Shown here in pieces: positions 16,408 to 25,002 of a stretch of 64,000 bases of DNA; positions within the stretch are counted from its first letter, which is position 1; each line of letters starts with the position of its first letter. The DNA is from an uncultured Planctomycetota bacterium (GTDB lineage: Bacteria; Planctomycetota; Phycisphaerae; Phycisphaerales; UBA5793). The translations under genes and the position numbers were made by a program. The DNA lies in the NCBI GenBank assembly GCA_900696685.1, contig CAADHA010000084.1, positions 26,405 to 90,404 on the forward strand, read 5' to 3'. Under the pieces are notes generated by a model, which was given only the letters and a program-made list of their open reading frames with translations, was not told the DNA's origin and ran no database searches.

Positions 16408-17082
16408 CTAGCGGGTGGATGATCGATTCCATTGCATCGCATCGGTGAGTGGTTTCTTTACCAGGTCCGGCACGCGGCAATTTTCGGCGGGATAACCGAC
16501 GGGGATGAGCAGGTAGGGCTTTTCATTCTCCGGGCGACGGCAGATGTCGCGCAGGAAATTCATCGGGCTGGGCGTGTGTGTAAGCGTGGCGAGACCGAGC
16601 TGGTGACACGCCATGAGAAAAAAGCCGGCGGCCAGGCCGGCGCTCTCGATCGGGTAGTAGTTCTTCACGCGGCGGCTGTCGATTTCCTCCCAGTCAATAC
16701 GAAAAATGACAACGAGCCAAGGGGCGACTTCGAGGAAGGGCTTTTTCCATGTGGTGCCGATGGGTTCAAGGGCGTCGAGCCATTCGCGGGGCATGCGATG
16801 GTCGTAGCTCTCCTTTTCTTCATGCTCGGCGGCGATACGGATTTCGCGCTTGATCGTGAGATCGTCGATGGCGACGAAGCGCCACGGCTTGCGATTCGCG
16901 CCGGATGGCGCACTGTGAGCGATGGCGATGGCCTGTTCGATGAGATCGCGCGGAACGGGCTTCGGCGAAAAGTCGCGGCAGCTTCGCCGCTGCTCCATCT
17001 CGACCAGCAACTCACGGGCGCGGTGCACCTGCCACGTGGGATCGCGCGGTGTGAGGGTGTATGGAACGAGCTTGGGCGGCAA
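16408..17082 (-). CDS. Nitroreductase-family flavoprotein, iodotyrosine-deiodinase type
   Basis: A 224-residue FMN-dependent oxidoreductase of the nitroreductase fold. RRSCRDFSPKPVP, then SAPSGANRKPWRFVAI, and W-x-KPFLEVAPWLVVIF are the FMN- and substrate-lid segments typical of the iodotyrosine deiodinase/BluB-like branch, so reductive dehalogenation or a related reduction is more likely than nitro-drug reduction. The substrate cannot be told. The reading frame starts with TTG after AAGGG; an internal ATG at codon 29 is an alternative. It lies 114 bp downstream of the selenoprotein on the same strand and may be co-transcribed. It converges on the island-end fragment. Confidence 0.85.
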   Translation of the reverse strand: MPPKLVPYTLTPRDPTWQVHRARELLVEMEQRRSCRDFSPKPVPRDLIEQAIAIAHSAPSGANRKPWRFVAIDDLTIKREIRIAAEHEEKESYDHRMPREWLDALEPIGTTWKKPFLEVAPWLVVIFRIDWEEIDSRRVKNYYPIESAGLAAGFFLMACHQLGLATLTHTPSPMNFLRDICRRPENEKPYLLIPVGYPAENCRVPDLVKKPLTDAMQWNRSSTR

Positions 17083-17196
17083 GAGTAACCCTTGAATGAC
17101 GAATCACGAACTACAGAAGGGCAACGACCACAGGACCTGTGACCGTTGTACGGGCCCTCCCTCTTTCGTCATTAGTAATTCGACTTTCGACGTTTC

Positions 17197-17421
17197 TTAC
17201 GCTTTCGGCTTGATCTGGTTGATCACCTCGTAGGGTTCGGGAAAGCGGCCTTCCTTGTGCTTGCTGAAGATCATTTTGCCGTCCACGACGACATCGAAGA
17301 TACCGCCGCGGCCCTCGATCATCTGGGGCTTGACGCCGATCTCCTCCTCGATGAGCTCCGCCAAACTGGCGGCCTTGGGGAGGTAGTTTCACTGTACGCA
17401 GTAGGTGATGGAAATCTTCAT
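17197..17421 (-). CDS. SelW/Rdx-family selenoprotein with in-frame UGA (Sec)
   Basis: A 74-residue thioredoxin-like protein that plain ORF calling misses because codon 11 is TGA (17,391-17,389). Read as selenocysteine, the N-terminus is MKISITYCVQ-Sec-NYLPKAASL, giving the C-x-x-U redox motif (C8, U11) of the SelW/Rdx family. It continues with LAELIEEEIG, then IEGRGGIFDVVVDGKMIFSK and HKEGRFPEPYEV, all characteristic of Rdx proteins, and ends at TAA. GGAGG lies 9 nt before the ATG. The family usually has a CxxC or CxxU pair at this site. The length is normal for bacterial Rdx proteins. A candidate SECIS hairpin follows the UGA. Its role is thiol redox; the partner is unknown. Confidence 0.88.
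17358..17372 (-). promoter_or_regulatory. Candidate bacterial SECIS hairpin
   Basis: On the mRNA strand CCGCCA and TGGCGG form a 6-bp stem around the loop GTT. The loop G is 23 nt downstream of the UGA. Bacterial SECIS elements lie just 3' of the UGA inside the coding region and carry a G near the start of a small apical loop, which this hairpin does. Confidence 0.65.
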
Positions 17422-17640
17422 CGTAACAGTCCTCCGACTCAGTTGGTTTCTCTTATTCTATCTCACAGCGCACGAATCGCCAAGTTTCACACCATCCGAG
17501 CCCGGAGCGCGAGCAACGGGTGGGACGCAGGGACCAGAGTAGGGAAATTGAGTTGCGGATTGGGGAACACTTCGAATGCGGAACGGGGTAGGCCGAATGA
17601 GCTTGGCGGTACTGGGCACCCGATTTAGAGAAGCGACGCG

Positions 17641-19392
17641 TCAGATTTCAACCGCGATGTCTGCCACTTGTGCGGGCTTTCTGCGTGCGACAGCCGCCTT
17701 GACGAGGCCAAGGAAGAAGGGATCGGGCCGCAGGGGGCGGCTGGTAAGCTCGGGGTGGGCCTGGGTGGCGATGAAGCAGGGGTGAACATCCTGCGGAAGT
17801 TCGAGAACCTGCATGATGGGGAAGTCGGGGGCCTTGCCTGAAAAGACGAGTCCGCCGGCTTCGAGCTTGTCGATGTAGCGAGGATCTACCTCGTAACGAT
17901 GGCGGAATCGCAGGCGAACTTCCGGTGCGCCGTTGAAGAGGCGCGAGGCGAGGGTGCCGCTTTTGAGCACCACGTCGTGGCCACCGAGGCGCATGTTGCC
18001 GCCGAGGCCTTCGATCTGCTTCTGCTCCGGGAGGATGTCGATGACCGGGTGCTTGCACTCGGCGCTGAATTCCGTCGAGCCGGCGCCGTCGAGGCCACAG
18101 ACGTTGCGGGCGAACTCGATGACGGCAAGCTGGAAGCCGTAGCAGAGGCCGAGGTAGGGCAGGCCGGTGGTGCGGGCATGGCGGATGCAGGATATTTTTC
18201 CTTCGACGCCGCGTGCACCGAAGCCGCCGGGGACGATGAGGCCGTCGAGATGGGCCAGACGATCGGCGACGTCTTCGAGGGGGATGTCGCTGACTTCGAT
18301 CCAGTTGATTTCGACGGCCGCGCCGCAGCGTGCGCCGGAATGTTCGAGGGCTTTGATAACGGAGGCGTAGCTGTCGCGCACGCTCGTGTACTTGCCGGCG
18401 ATGCCGATCGTGACGCGGGCGTCCACCTTTCGCAGCCGAGTGAGGTAGTCGTTCCACAGGGCGCGGGCTTTATCCTCGGCTTCGACGTGGACACGCTCCT
18501 GTATGCCGAGTATGTCCACCACGGCCTTGTCGAGGCCGGCCTCGCGGATCATCTCGGGGATGACATAGATGGATTCGCGGTCGTGCATGGAGAAGACGCG
18601 GTTGAAGGGAACGCTGGAATAAAGGGCGATCTTCTCGCGGACCTTGTTTGAGACGGGCTGGATGGCGCGGCAGGCGATGATGTTCGGTTGAATGCCGCTC
18701 TGGAGAAGCTGCTTGATGCCGAGCTGGGCGGCTTTGGATTTCTGTTCGCCGAGGGCCGGTGGCTGGAGGACGTAGGTGAGAGCGACGAAACAGGTGCTGC
18801 CTTGGCCTTCCTCGAAGGCGAGCTGTCGCAGGGCCTCGATGTAGTAGGCGTTTTCCACGTCACCGACGGTGCCGCCGATCTCGATGAAAACCACGTCGGC
18901 ATCGCTGGAGACTGCGAGCTGGCGGAGCTTGCTTTTTACTTCGCCGGTGACGTGGGGAATCATCTGCACATCGCGGCCGAGGTAGTTGCCGCGGCGTTCC
19001 TTCTCCAGCACGGCGGAGAATATCTGTCCGCTGGTGGAGAAGTTCATGCGGGTCATGTTCTGGTCGAGCATGCGCTCGTAGGTGCCGAGGTCCATGTCGC
19101 ATTCCATTCCGTCGTCGAGGACGAATACTTCGCCATGGCGGAATGGGTTAAGCGTGCCCGAATCGAGATTCAGATAGCCCTCGAGCTTGATGGGTGCGAC
19201 GGTGAGGCCCTTGTCCTTGAGGACGCGTGCGAGACTGCTGGCGAAGATGCCTTTGCCGAGGCCGGACATGACCGTGCCGAAGACGCCGACGTATTTTGTT
19301 TTTCCCGGCTTGTAACCGGGCGGCATCGGCGTATAGAACTCGGTCTCATCGGAAACGGCTGCCAGGGACGTGAGGGCATCTTGCGGGTTCAT
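17641..19392 (-). CDS. pyrG: CTP synthase
   Basis: A 583-residue enzyme converting UTP, ATP and glutamine to CTP. The synthetase domain has the P-loop SGLGKG (residues 43-48), HGEVFVLDDG, IEIGGTVGD and ERRGNYLG. The class I glutamine amidotransferase domain has nucleophile C417 in LGLCYGFQ and the H546/E548 pair in QAHPE. The start at 19,392 (MNPQDALTSL) is chosen because the 125 upstream in-frame codons are unlike the family. The sequence departs from the common form: GTVMSGLGKG for GGVVSxLGKG, KLEGYLNLD for KLDPYINVD, and GFQ for GMQ. This suggests a deep-branching CTP synthase. It converges on nothing upstream and is divergent from the hydrolase gene. Confidence 0.95.
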   Translation of the reverse strand: MNPQDALTSLAAVSDETEFYTPMPPGYKPGKTKYVGVFGTVMSGLGKGIFASSLARVLKDKGLTVAPIKLEGYLNLDSGTLNPFRHGEVFVLDDGMECDMDLGTYERMLDQNMTRMNFSTSGQIFSAVLEKERRGNYLGRDVQMIPHVTGEVKSKLRQLAVSSDADVVFIEIGGTVGDVENAYYIEALRQLAFEEGQGSTCFVALTYVLQPPALGEQKSKAAQLGIKQLLQSGIQPNIIACRAIQPVSNKVREKIALYSSVPFNRVFSMHDRESIYVIPEMIREAGLDKAVVDILGIQERVHVEAEDKARALWNDYLTRLRKVDARVTIGIAGKYTSVRDSYASVIKALEHSGARCGAAVEINWIEVSDIPLEDVADRLAHLDGLIVPGGFGARGVEGKISCIRHARTTGLPYLGLCYGFQLAVIEFARNVCGLDGAGSTEFSAECKHPVIDILPEQKQIEGLGGNMRLGGHDVVLKSGTLASRLFNGAPEVRLRFRHRYEVDPRYIDKLEAGGLVFSGKAPDFPIMQVLELPQDVHPCFIATQAHPELTSRPLRPDPFFLGLVKAAVARRKPAQVADIAVEI

Positions 19393-19654
19393 GATCTGCT
19401 CCGATCCAGACGGCGACGTGAGGCGGGAGATCGAGCCGGATGAGCGATGGCGAACCGGCAACATCCCGACGCAGGCATTTGTAGATTGTAATCGGGCTGT
19501 CAAGCTCCGGCGAATCGCTGCGAAGTTATGTCGGCGGGGTTTATGGGGCGAGGGTGTGAAATCGGAGTTGCGGGACCGTTTTGCACGGGAGGGCCGCTGC
19601 GAGCCCGTCATTCGCAGCGGTCTTTTCCGACGACTGAAAGCAAGTGAGGGCGCC

Positions 19655-21031
19655 ATGTCGCAGGATCGACGAATTCTAACTCGCGCATGTCTCGCATCCG
19701 TCGTGCTGGTCATCCTGGCGGCGATGCCGGGGATTGGATCGGACGAGACGCCCCGTAAAAAGCTCATCGAGAAGGCACGACGTTTCGTGAAGCAGCTTGC
19801 ATCGGGGGACGTGGATCAGGCCGTATCGCAGTTCGACGCGAAGATGTCGGAGGTGCTGCCGCCGGACAACCTGCGGGCGCTCTGGCGGAATCTGGAGTCT
19901 CAGGCGGGCTCGTTCAAGTCCATGGGAGAGGCGCGGGTCAGTCGTGCAGGCGGATTCGACACCGTGTATCTGGACATGGCTTTTGAGCAGCACGCGTTGC
20001 GGTTCAAGATCGTCTTCGACAAGTCCGAACGGATCAGCGGCTTCTGGGTGGAGCCGGCGGCTTCGACCACGGGCCCATCTGCGGCGCCAGCCGCGTACAA
20101 GCCGCCTTCATATGACAAGCCGGATCGATACAGCGAGGAACGCGTGAGCTTCGGGGAGGATCCGTGGATTGCCAAAGGCATCCTTACGCTGCCAAATGGA
20201 GTGGAGCGCGCGCCGGCCGTGGTACTGGTGCATGGATCGGGACCGCACGATGAGGATGAGACGATTGGCGTGAACAAGCCGTTTCGAGACCTGGCGACAG
20301 GGCTGTCATCGAACGGCATTGCGGTGCTTCGTTATCAGAAGCGCACGCACGCCTATCAACTTCGATTGGCGGCGGAAGGGCGGATCAGTGTTCGTGAGGA
20401 GGTCGTTGATGATGCGCTGGCGGCCCTGAAGTTTGTGCGGGCGCATCCGCGCGTTGATCCAGCGCGGGTCTTTGTGGTTGGGCACAGTCTGGGCGCCACG
20501 CTTGGGCCGCAGATTGCCCATGAGGACGGCAAGGTGGCCGGGGCCGTGCTCCTGGCGGGTACGGCGCGGGACCTGACGGATGTGCTGCTCGATCAGCTTG
20601 GTTACATCGCCTCGCTGCCGCTGCCGAACCAGGCGCAGAATCAGAAGATGTACGATGAGACGCTGGCGACGTTGATGAAGGTGCGCAACGGAGAGCTGGG
20701 GGACGACGCGACGGTGCTGAATGTGCCGGTGACGTACTGGAAGGAACTGAGTACGGCTGCGGAGCGCTCGCTGGAAATCGCGCGGGGCCTGTCGTGCCGG
20801 CTGCTGATTGTGAATGGCGGGCGGGACTACCAGGTGACGAAGAAGGATTACGATCTTTATCGTCGCGAGCTTGCAGCGCGGTCGAATGTCAGCTTCAAGT
20901 GGTTCAAGAACTGTAACCATCTTTTCTTTGCGGGCGAATCCATGAGCACGCCGCAGGAGTATGAGAAAGCAGGGCACGTGGATGAGGCGGTCATCAAGTA
21001 TCTGGTGAAATGGATCACCAGGTCGAAATGA
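19655..21031 (+). CDS. Secreted alpha/beta hydrolase with N-terminal DUF3887-like domain
   Basis: A 458-residue exported protein. It opens with a signal peptide (LTRACLASVVLVILAAMPGI). A region of about 100 residues follows (FVKQLASGDVDQAVSQFDAK through FDTVYLDMAFEQHALRFKIV) that resembles DUF3887. Then comes an alpha/beta hydrolase domain with the oxyanion segment VLVHGSGPHDEDE, the nucleophile elbow VVGHSLGATLG, an acidic residue in VNGGRDYQV and the catalytic His in FKNCNHLFF. The substrate is probably an ester or acyl bond but is not predictable. The start at 19,655 follows GAGGG. Its stop is 12 bp from the convergent adenine deaminase stop. Confidence 0.85.
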   Translation: MSQDRRILTRACLASVVLVILAAMPGIGSDETPRKKLIEKARRFVKQLASGDVDQAVSQFDAKMSEVLPPDNLRALWRNLESQAGSFKSMGEARVSRAGGFDTVYLDMAFEQHALRFKIVFDKSERISGFWVEPAASTTGPSAAPAAYKPPSYDKPDRYSEERVSFGEDPWIAKGILTLPNGVERAPAVVLVHGSGPHDEDETIGVNKPFRDLATGLSSNGIAVLRYQKRTHAYQLRLAAEGRISVREEVVDDALAALKFVRAHPRVDPARVFVVGHSLGATLGPQIAHEDGKVAGAVLLAGTARDLTDVLLDQLGYIASLPLPNQAQNQKMYDETLATLMKVRNGELGDDATVLNVPVTYWKELSTAAERSLEIARGLSCRLLIVNGGRDYQVTKKDYDLYRRELAARSNVSFKWFKNCNHLFFAGESMSTPQEYEKAGHVDEAVIKYLVKWITRSK

Positions 21032-21043
21032 TGGGGGCGGGCA

Positions 21044-22795
21044 TCAGCTGCTGATCAGCGGGATCACCTTGAATTGTTCCACGTCGATCAGGCCCTGATT
21101 GGTCAGCTTCAGTTTGCCGATCACGGACAGACTCAGGAACGAGAGGGCCATGAAGGGCTGCTCCAGCGGACAGCCGAGATTGCGTGCGGCCTGACACAGG
21201 GCGCGAAGTTTATCGGCGACGGCCTCGGCAGGTTCGTCGCTGACGAGACCGGCGATCGGAAGGGGAACCTCTGCCACGATTTGACCATCACTTGCCACGA
21301 CGAGGCCGCCCCGAAGCTTCACCAGCCGGACCGCGGCGGCGTGCATGTCCGCGTCGGACATACCAACCACGATGATGTTGTGAGCGTCATGCGCCACGGA
21401 TGAGGCGATCGCGCCGCAGCGCAGCTTGAAGCCGTGGACGAAGCCGTGGCTGATTTCTCCGCTGGCGCGATGTCGCTCGATCACGACCATCTTGGCCAGA
21501 TCGCGAAGGCGGTCGGCCACGAGGCGTCCGCGGCTGACCGTCGCTGCTTCGATGCTCCGTTCGGTGTCGATGCGGTTTTCCAGCACATGAATGACATGGA
21601 TGTTCGGCGGGTTTGCCTCGTCGGCGCCGGCCGGCGCTGGGATTTCAAAGTCGGACGGTTCGATCCAGTGGACATCCACGCTGCTGCGAAGCGGGGCGCG
21701 GCGCTCGGCCTCGTGGATCGGGGCGATGCAGCGGCCGCCTTCGGCGACGAGCTGCCCTCGATGGAATGTGTGCGTGACGCGGAAGTCCTTGAGGTTGTCG
21801 ACGATGGCGAGATCGGCACGATAGCCCGGCAGCACGGCGCCGAGATGGCGGAGTCCGAAGTAGCGGGCGGTGTTGTAAGTGCCGAGCCGAATTGCAAGGA
21901 TCGGATTTACACCAAGACGGATGGCTTTGCGGATGGCGAAGTCGATCTGGCCTTCCTCGAGCAAATCGCGGACGTCTTTGTCATCCGTGCAGAACATGAA
22001 GTGTTCGGCGGTGGCGGGAGTCACGAGCGGCAGCAGCGCTTCGAGGTTACGCGTCTGAGAGCCCTCGCGGATCATGATGAAGAGCCCGCGGCGCAATTTC
22101 TCCCGGGCTTCGTCAGCGCCGACGCATTCGTGATCGCTCATGATGCCGGCGGCGGCGTAGGCCGTGAGATCGCGGCCTGCGACGGCGGGGGCATGGCCGT
22201 CGACGACGCCGTGAGCGACCATGGCGATTTTGTCGAGCACGTCCGGCTTCGCGGCGATCACGCCGGGGTAGTTCATCATCTCGGCAAGGCCGAGGACCCA
22301 GGGGTTGGTGAGGAAGGGTTCGAGGTCTTCGGCGCCGAGTTCCGCGCCGGCGGATTCGAGCGGGCTGGCCGGCACACAGGAACTGAGCATGACGTAGACA
22401 TCAATCGGAGCGTATTTCGCACTTCGCAGAACGAAGGAGATGCCTTCGGTGCCCATGACGTTTGCGAATTCGTGCGGGTCGGCGACGACGGCGGTCGTGC
22501 CGTGAGCCGCGACGACGCGGGCGAACTCCGGTACGGCGAGCATGGATGACTCGATGTGCACGTGAGCGTCAATCAGACCGGGGCAGACGTATTGACCCTT
22601 GAGGTCGATCGAATGTGCCGCGGAATAGTCGCCGATTCCGACGATCCGGTCGCCGTAGATTGCGAGGTGGCCCTCCTGGATTTCGTGGGAAACGACGTTG
22701 ACGATGCGGGCATTGGTGAGGAGCAGATCGGCTGTTCGTCGGCCGGCAGCGACGTCGAGGAGGTCTTTGAGTGGTTTTATCGGCGGGTGCGGCAC
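21044..22795 (-). CDS. ade: Adenine deaminase
   Basis: A 583-residue amidohydrolase converting adenine to hypoxanthine for purine salvage. Visible are the metal-binding HxH in LIDAHVHIESSM (H78, H80), DPHEFANVMG, the AEMMNYPGV segment, VDGHAPAV with a further ligand His, and GIMSDHECV. The C-terminal part with VAHDAHNIIVVG and GGLVVASDGQIVAEVPLPI is diagnostic of the Ade family rather than of dihydroorotases. It starts at GTG with GGAG upstream. Length is normal. It stands alone between the convergent hydrolase and the divergent rpsP operon. Confidence 0.95.
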   Translation of the reverse strand: MPHPPIKPLKDLLDVAAGRRTADLLLTNARIVNVVSHEIQEGHLAIYGDRIVGIGDYSAAHSIDLKGQYVCPGLIDAHVHIESSMLAVPEFARVVAAHGTTAVVADPHEFANVMGTEGISFVLRSAKYAPIDVYVMLSSCVPASPLESAGAELGAEDLEPFLTNPWVLGLAEMMNYPGVIAAKPDVLDKIAMVAHGVVDGHAPAVAGRDLTAYAAAGIMSDHECVGADEAREKLRRGLFIMIREGSQTRNLEALLPLVTPATAEHFMFCTDDKDVRDLLEEGQIDFAIRKAIRLGVNPILAIRLGTYNTARYFGLRHLGAVLPGYRADLAIVDNLKDFRVTHTFHRGQLVAEGGRCIAPIHEAERRAPLRSSVDVHWIEPSDFEIPAPAGADEANPPNIHVIHVLENRIDTERSIEAATVSRGRLVADRLRDLAKMVVIERHRASGEISHGFVHGFKLRCGAIASSVAHDAHNIIVVGMSDADMHAAAVRLVKLRGGLVVASDGQIVAEVPLPIAGLVSDEPAEAVADKLRALCQAARNLGCPLEQPFMALSFLSLSVIGKLKLTNQGLIDVEQFKVIPLISS

Positions 22796-22888
22796 GATGC
22801 CAACTCCAAGTGATATCTGTAGTTATAGCATAACCTTCACTGCGGGGCCAGGGATCAGGGGCCTAAGTCCCGGGATACAGGTCGGGTG

Positions 22889-22916
22889 TTGAAGGAAGCT
22901 GCTTTTCTGTTATGAT
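22889..22916 (+). promoter_or_regulatory. Probable promoter of the rpsP operon
   Basis: TTGAAG (22,889-22,894) and TATGAT (22,911-22,916) are 16 bp apart and point toward rpsP, whose ATG is 114 bp downstream. Confidence 0.55.
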
Positions 22917-23029
22917 TTGTGATTCTCCGTCGCTTTCCGAGACGGGTTCGCCATCCGGTGATGCAGGGGCATCGGCGGGGATGGCTTCGTCGTCGGTACT
23001 ATTAGGCAATACTGGAAGTTGAGGCATAC

Positions 23030-23284
23030 ATGGCGGTTACGTTGAGACTGGTGCGGCTGGGTCGTCGCAATCGGCCGTTCTATCGGTTGAGGGCTTCGGA
23101 TTCGCGTTCAGCGGCGACAGGTCGGTTCATCGAGGAACTGGGCTTCGTCGATCCGTTGGAGAAGGATCCATCCAAGCAGGTCGTGCTGAAGCGCGAGCGC
23201 GTGGAGTACTGGCTCGGTCAGGGCGCGCAGACTTCCGACACGGTTCGGACTCTCCTGAAGAAGCAGGGCGTCGCGAAGAAGTAG
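23030..23284 (+). CDS. rpsP: Ribosomal protein bS16
   Basis: The 84-residue small-subunit protein bS16. The N-terminal signature LRLVRLGRRNRPFYRLRASD and the RFIEELGFVDPLEKDPSK loop are canonical. It heads a plus-strand run with trmD and rplS. The commonly intervening rimM gene is absent here; only 51 bp separate it from trmD, containing a small hairpin (CACCCG/CGGGTG at 23,308-23,325) that may adjust downstream expression. Confidence 0.98.
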   Translation: MAVTLRLVRLGRRNRPFYRLRASDSRSAATGRFIEELGFVDPLEKDPSKQVVLKRERVEYWLGQGAQTSDTVRTLLKKQGVAKK

Positions 23285-23335
23285 TTGCAGAATCGCTCGT
23301 TGGATGGCACCCGCCGCGACGGGTGACGAAGCGTC

Positions 23336-24070
23336 ATGCGGATCGACGTGCTCACGCTGTTTCCCGAGGCGTGCGAACCGTTTTTTGGCGCGAGCATGCT
23401 GGGTCGTGCCCGACAGGCGGGTCTGGTGGCGATCGCCTGTCACAACATTCGGGACTACTCGAAGGATCCGCATCGCAAAGTCGATGATCGACCCTTCGGC
23501 GGCGGCGCCGGCATGGTGATGATGTGCCAGCCGGTGATCGACGCGGTGGAAGCAGTGGAACAGATGGCGCCGATGGCGGCGGAGCGTGTGCTCCTATCGC
23601 CGCAGGGCGAGCGCCTGACGCAGCGGATCGTGGAGCAACTGGCGGCATGTCCCCGGTTGCTCATGATTGCCGGGCATTACGAAGGATTCGACGAACGGAT
23701 TCGTCAGCTCTTGTCGCCGCGTGAGCTTTCCGTCGGCGACTATGTGCTTTCCGGAGGAGAAGCAGCGGCCATGGTGGTCGTGGATGCCGTCGTCCGGCTT
23801 TTGCCGGGCGTTCTGGGGCACGACGAGGCCACCGTGGAAGAATCCTTCAACGTGCGGCCCGACGGCGCCCTGGAGGGCGAGGCGCCTGTGTTCCTGGAGT
23901 ATCCGCATTACACGCGGCCCCGGGAATATCGAGGGTTGGGCGTGCCGGAGGTCCTGCTTTGCGGTGACCATGCAAAGATTCGGGCGTGGCGGCTGGCCCA
24001 GGCCCGGGAACGAACAGAAAAGCGCCGGCCGGACCTTCTGCGACGCGCTGCGGAGGGGTTCGGCGAATAG
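23336..24070 (+). CDS. trmD: tRNA (guanine-37-N1)-methyltransferase TrmD
   Basis: A 244-residue SPOUT methyltransferase that makes m1G37 in tRNAs and prevents frameshifting. MRIDVLTLFPEACEPFF, then DRPFGGGAGMVMM, LSPQGERLTQ, IAGHYEGFDERI and the knotted SAM-binding loop SVGDYVLSGGEAAAMVVVDA are all present. The conserved Asp of the family lies in GHDEATVEESF. Length is normal. It is followed after 53 bp by rplS in the conserved trmD-rplS order. Confidence 0.98.
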   Translation: MRIDVLTLFPEACEPFFGASMLGRARQAGLVAIACHNIRDYSKDPHRKVDDRPFGGGAGMVMMCQPVIDAVEAVEQMAPMAAERVLLSPQGERLTQRIVEQLAACPRLLMIAGHYEGFDERIRQLLSPRELSVGDYVLSGGEAAAMVVVDAVVRLLPGVLGHDEATVEESFNVRPDGALEGEAPVFLEYPHYTRPREYRGLGVPEVLLCGDHAKIRAWRLAQARERTEKRRPDLLRRAAEGFGE

Positions 24071-24123
24071 GAACGAAGAACCGACTTGAGAATCGCCGAC
24101 ATTGAAGTTTTGGAGATCGTACG

Positions 24124-24570
24124 ATGCGTAACAAATTCATCGAAGCAGTGGATCAGGGGCAGCTCAAGAAGGAGCCCCCGAAATTCGAGATCGGCGACAC
24201 GGTATCGGTGGGCGTTCGCATCGTCGAAGGCAACAAGGAACGCGTCCAACCGTTTGTCGGCGTGGTCATCGGTCGTAAGGGACGCGGCCTGAATGAGACT
24301 TTTACCGTTCGGCGCATCGTGAACAACGAAGGTGTCGAGCGAATCTTTCCGGTCCAGTCGCCGCGGATCGCCGGGGTCGAGGTCATTCGCCACGGCAAGG
24401 TTCGGCGCAGCAAGCTCTACTACCTGCGCGATCGGGTCGGCAAGGCCCGCAAGCTTCGCGAGCGCGTTTCCGGCGGTTCCTCCAGTGAGGAATCCGCACC
24501 GTCGGAGGGCGCCCCACGTGCCACCCGTTCAGCATCGAAGCGGGATGCCGAAGTCGCGGTTCCGGTGTAA
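24124..24570 (+). CDS. rplS: Ribosomal protein bL19
   Basis: A large-subunit protein at the 30S-50S interface. FEIGDTVSVGVRIVEGNKER, QPFVGVVIGRKGRGLNETFT and the C-terminal RRSKLYYLRDRVGKARKLRE are canonical. The usual protein is about 115 residues; this one has 148, with an extra Ser/Glu/Ala-rich tail after residue 117 of the kind often seen in planctomycetes. It is the third gene of the ribosomal/tRNA-modification run. Confidence 0.97.
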   Translation: MRNKFIEAVDQGQLKKEPPKFEIGDTVSVGVRIVEGNKERVQPFVGVVIGRKGRGLNETFTVRRIVNNEGVERIFPVQSPRIAGVEVIRHGKVRRSKLYYLRDRVGKARKLRERVSGGSSSEESAPSEGAPRATRSASKRDAEVAVPV

Positions 24571-24600
24571 CGTCGGCGCAGGCGTCGCGGACTTTCAAGC

Positions 24601-24978
24601 ATGAGCAACGACGGCAAGCTGCTCGGCGCCGCGGGGGAAGAGGCGGCCGAGAGGTTTCTGCGCGCACGGGGGTATCGCATTCTTGCTCGCAATTTCTCCA
24701 CGCCGCTGGGAGAGCTTGATCTTGTCTGCTTCCACGAGGGCACGGTTGTCTTTGTTGAAGTCAAGGCCCGCGCGACGGATGCCGCGGCAGATCCCGAAGC
24801 GAACATCAATTCCGCGAAGCAGCGACGATTGTATCGCGCCGCCCGTGCCTGGCTGGCGGCAAACCGGTACCCGGAGTGTGCCTACCGGTTTGATGCCGTG
24901 AGCATTGTGCTGCCCGAATCCGGCGAGCCACGGATCCGGCATATCATTGAGGCCTTCGTCCCGGAAGGGGCGATCTAG
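24601..24978 (+). CDS. yraN: YraN/UPF0102 family putative nuclease
   Basis: A 125-residue protein of the UPF0102 family, a PD-(D/E)xK nuclease-like fold. GAAGEEAAERFLRARGYRIL carries the conserved early Glu. GELDLVCFHEGTVVFVEVKAR carries the Asp and the ExK pair. RRLYRAARAWLA and RFDAVSIV follow. The family is typical next to rplS/rnhB in many bacteria; the precise biological role is unsettled, but a Holliday-junction-resolvase-like activity has been proposed from structure. Confidence 0.93.
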   Translation: MSNDGKLLGAAGEEAAERFLRARGYRILARNFSTPLGELDLVCFHEGTVVFVEVKARATDAAADPEANINSAKQRRLYRAARAWLAANRYPECAYRFDAVSIVLPESGEPRIRHIIEAFVPEGAI

Positions 24979-25002
24979 TCTGTTTCATCGCGCGGGTCTG
25001 CC

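Noticed and set aside
17111..17392. A 93-codon minus-strand frame over the selenoprotein.
   Set aside because: It is a different frame from the Rdx protein and has no family resemblance; the in-frame UGA reading explains the region.
17899..18651. Long plus-strand open frame antisense to pyrG (likewise 21,434-22,549 over ade, 31,098-32,138 over ilvE, 35,944-37,314 over lysS and 57,404-58,711 over sucC).
   Set aside because: Long antisense frames are expected opposite GC-rich coding sequence; the sense genes are unambiguous and the antisense products match nothing.
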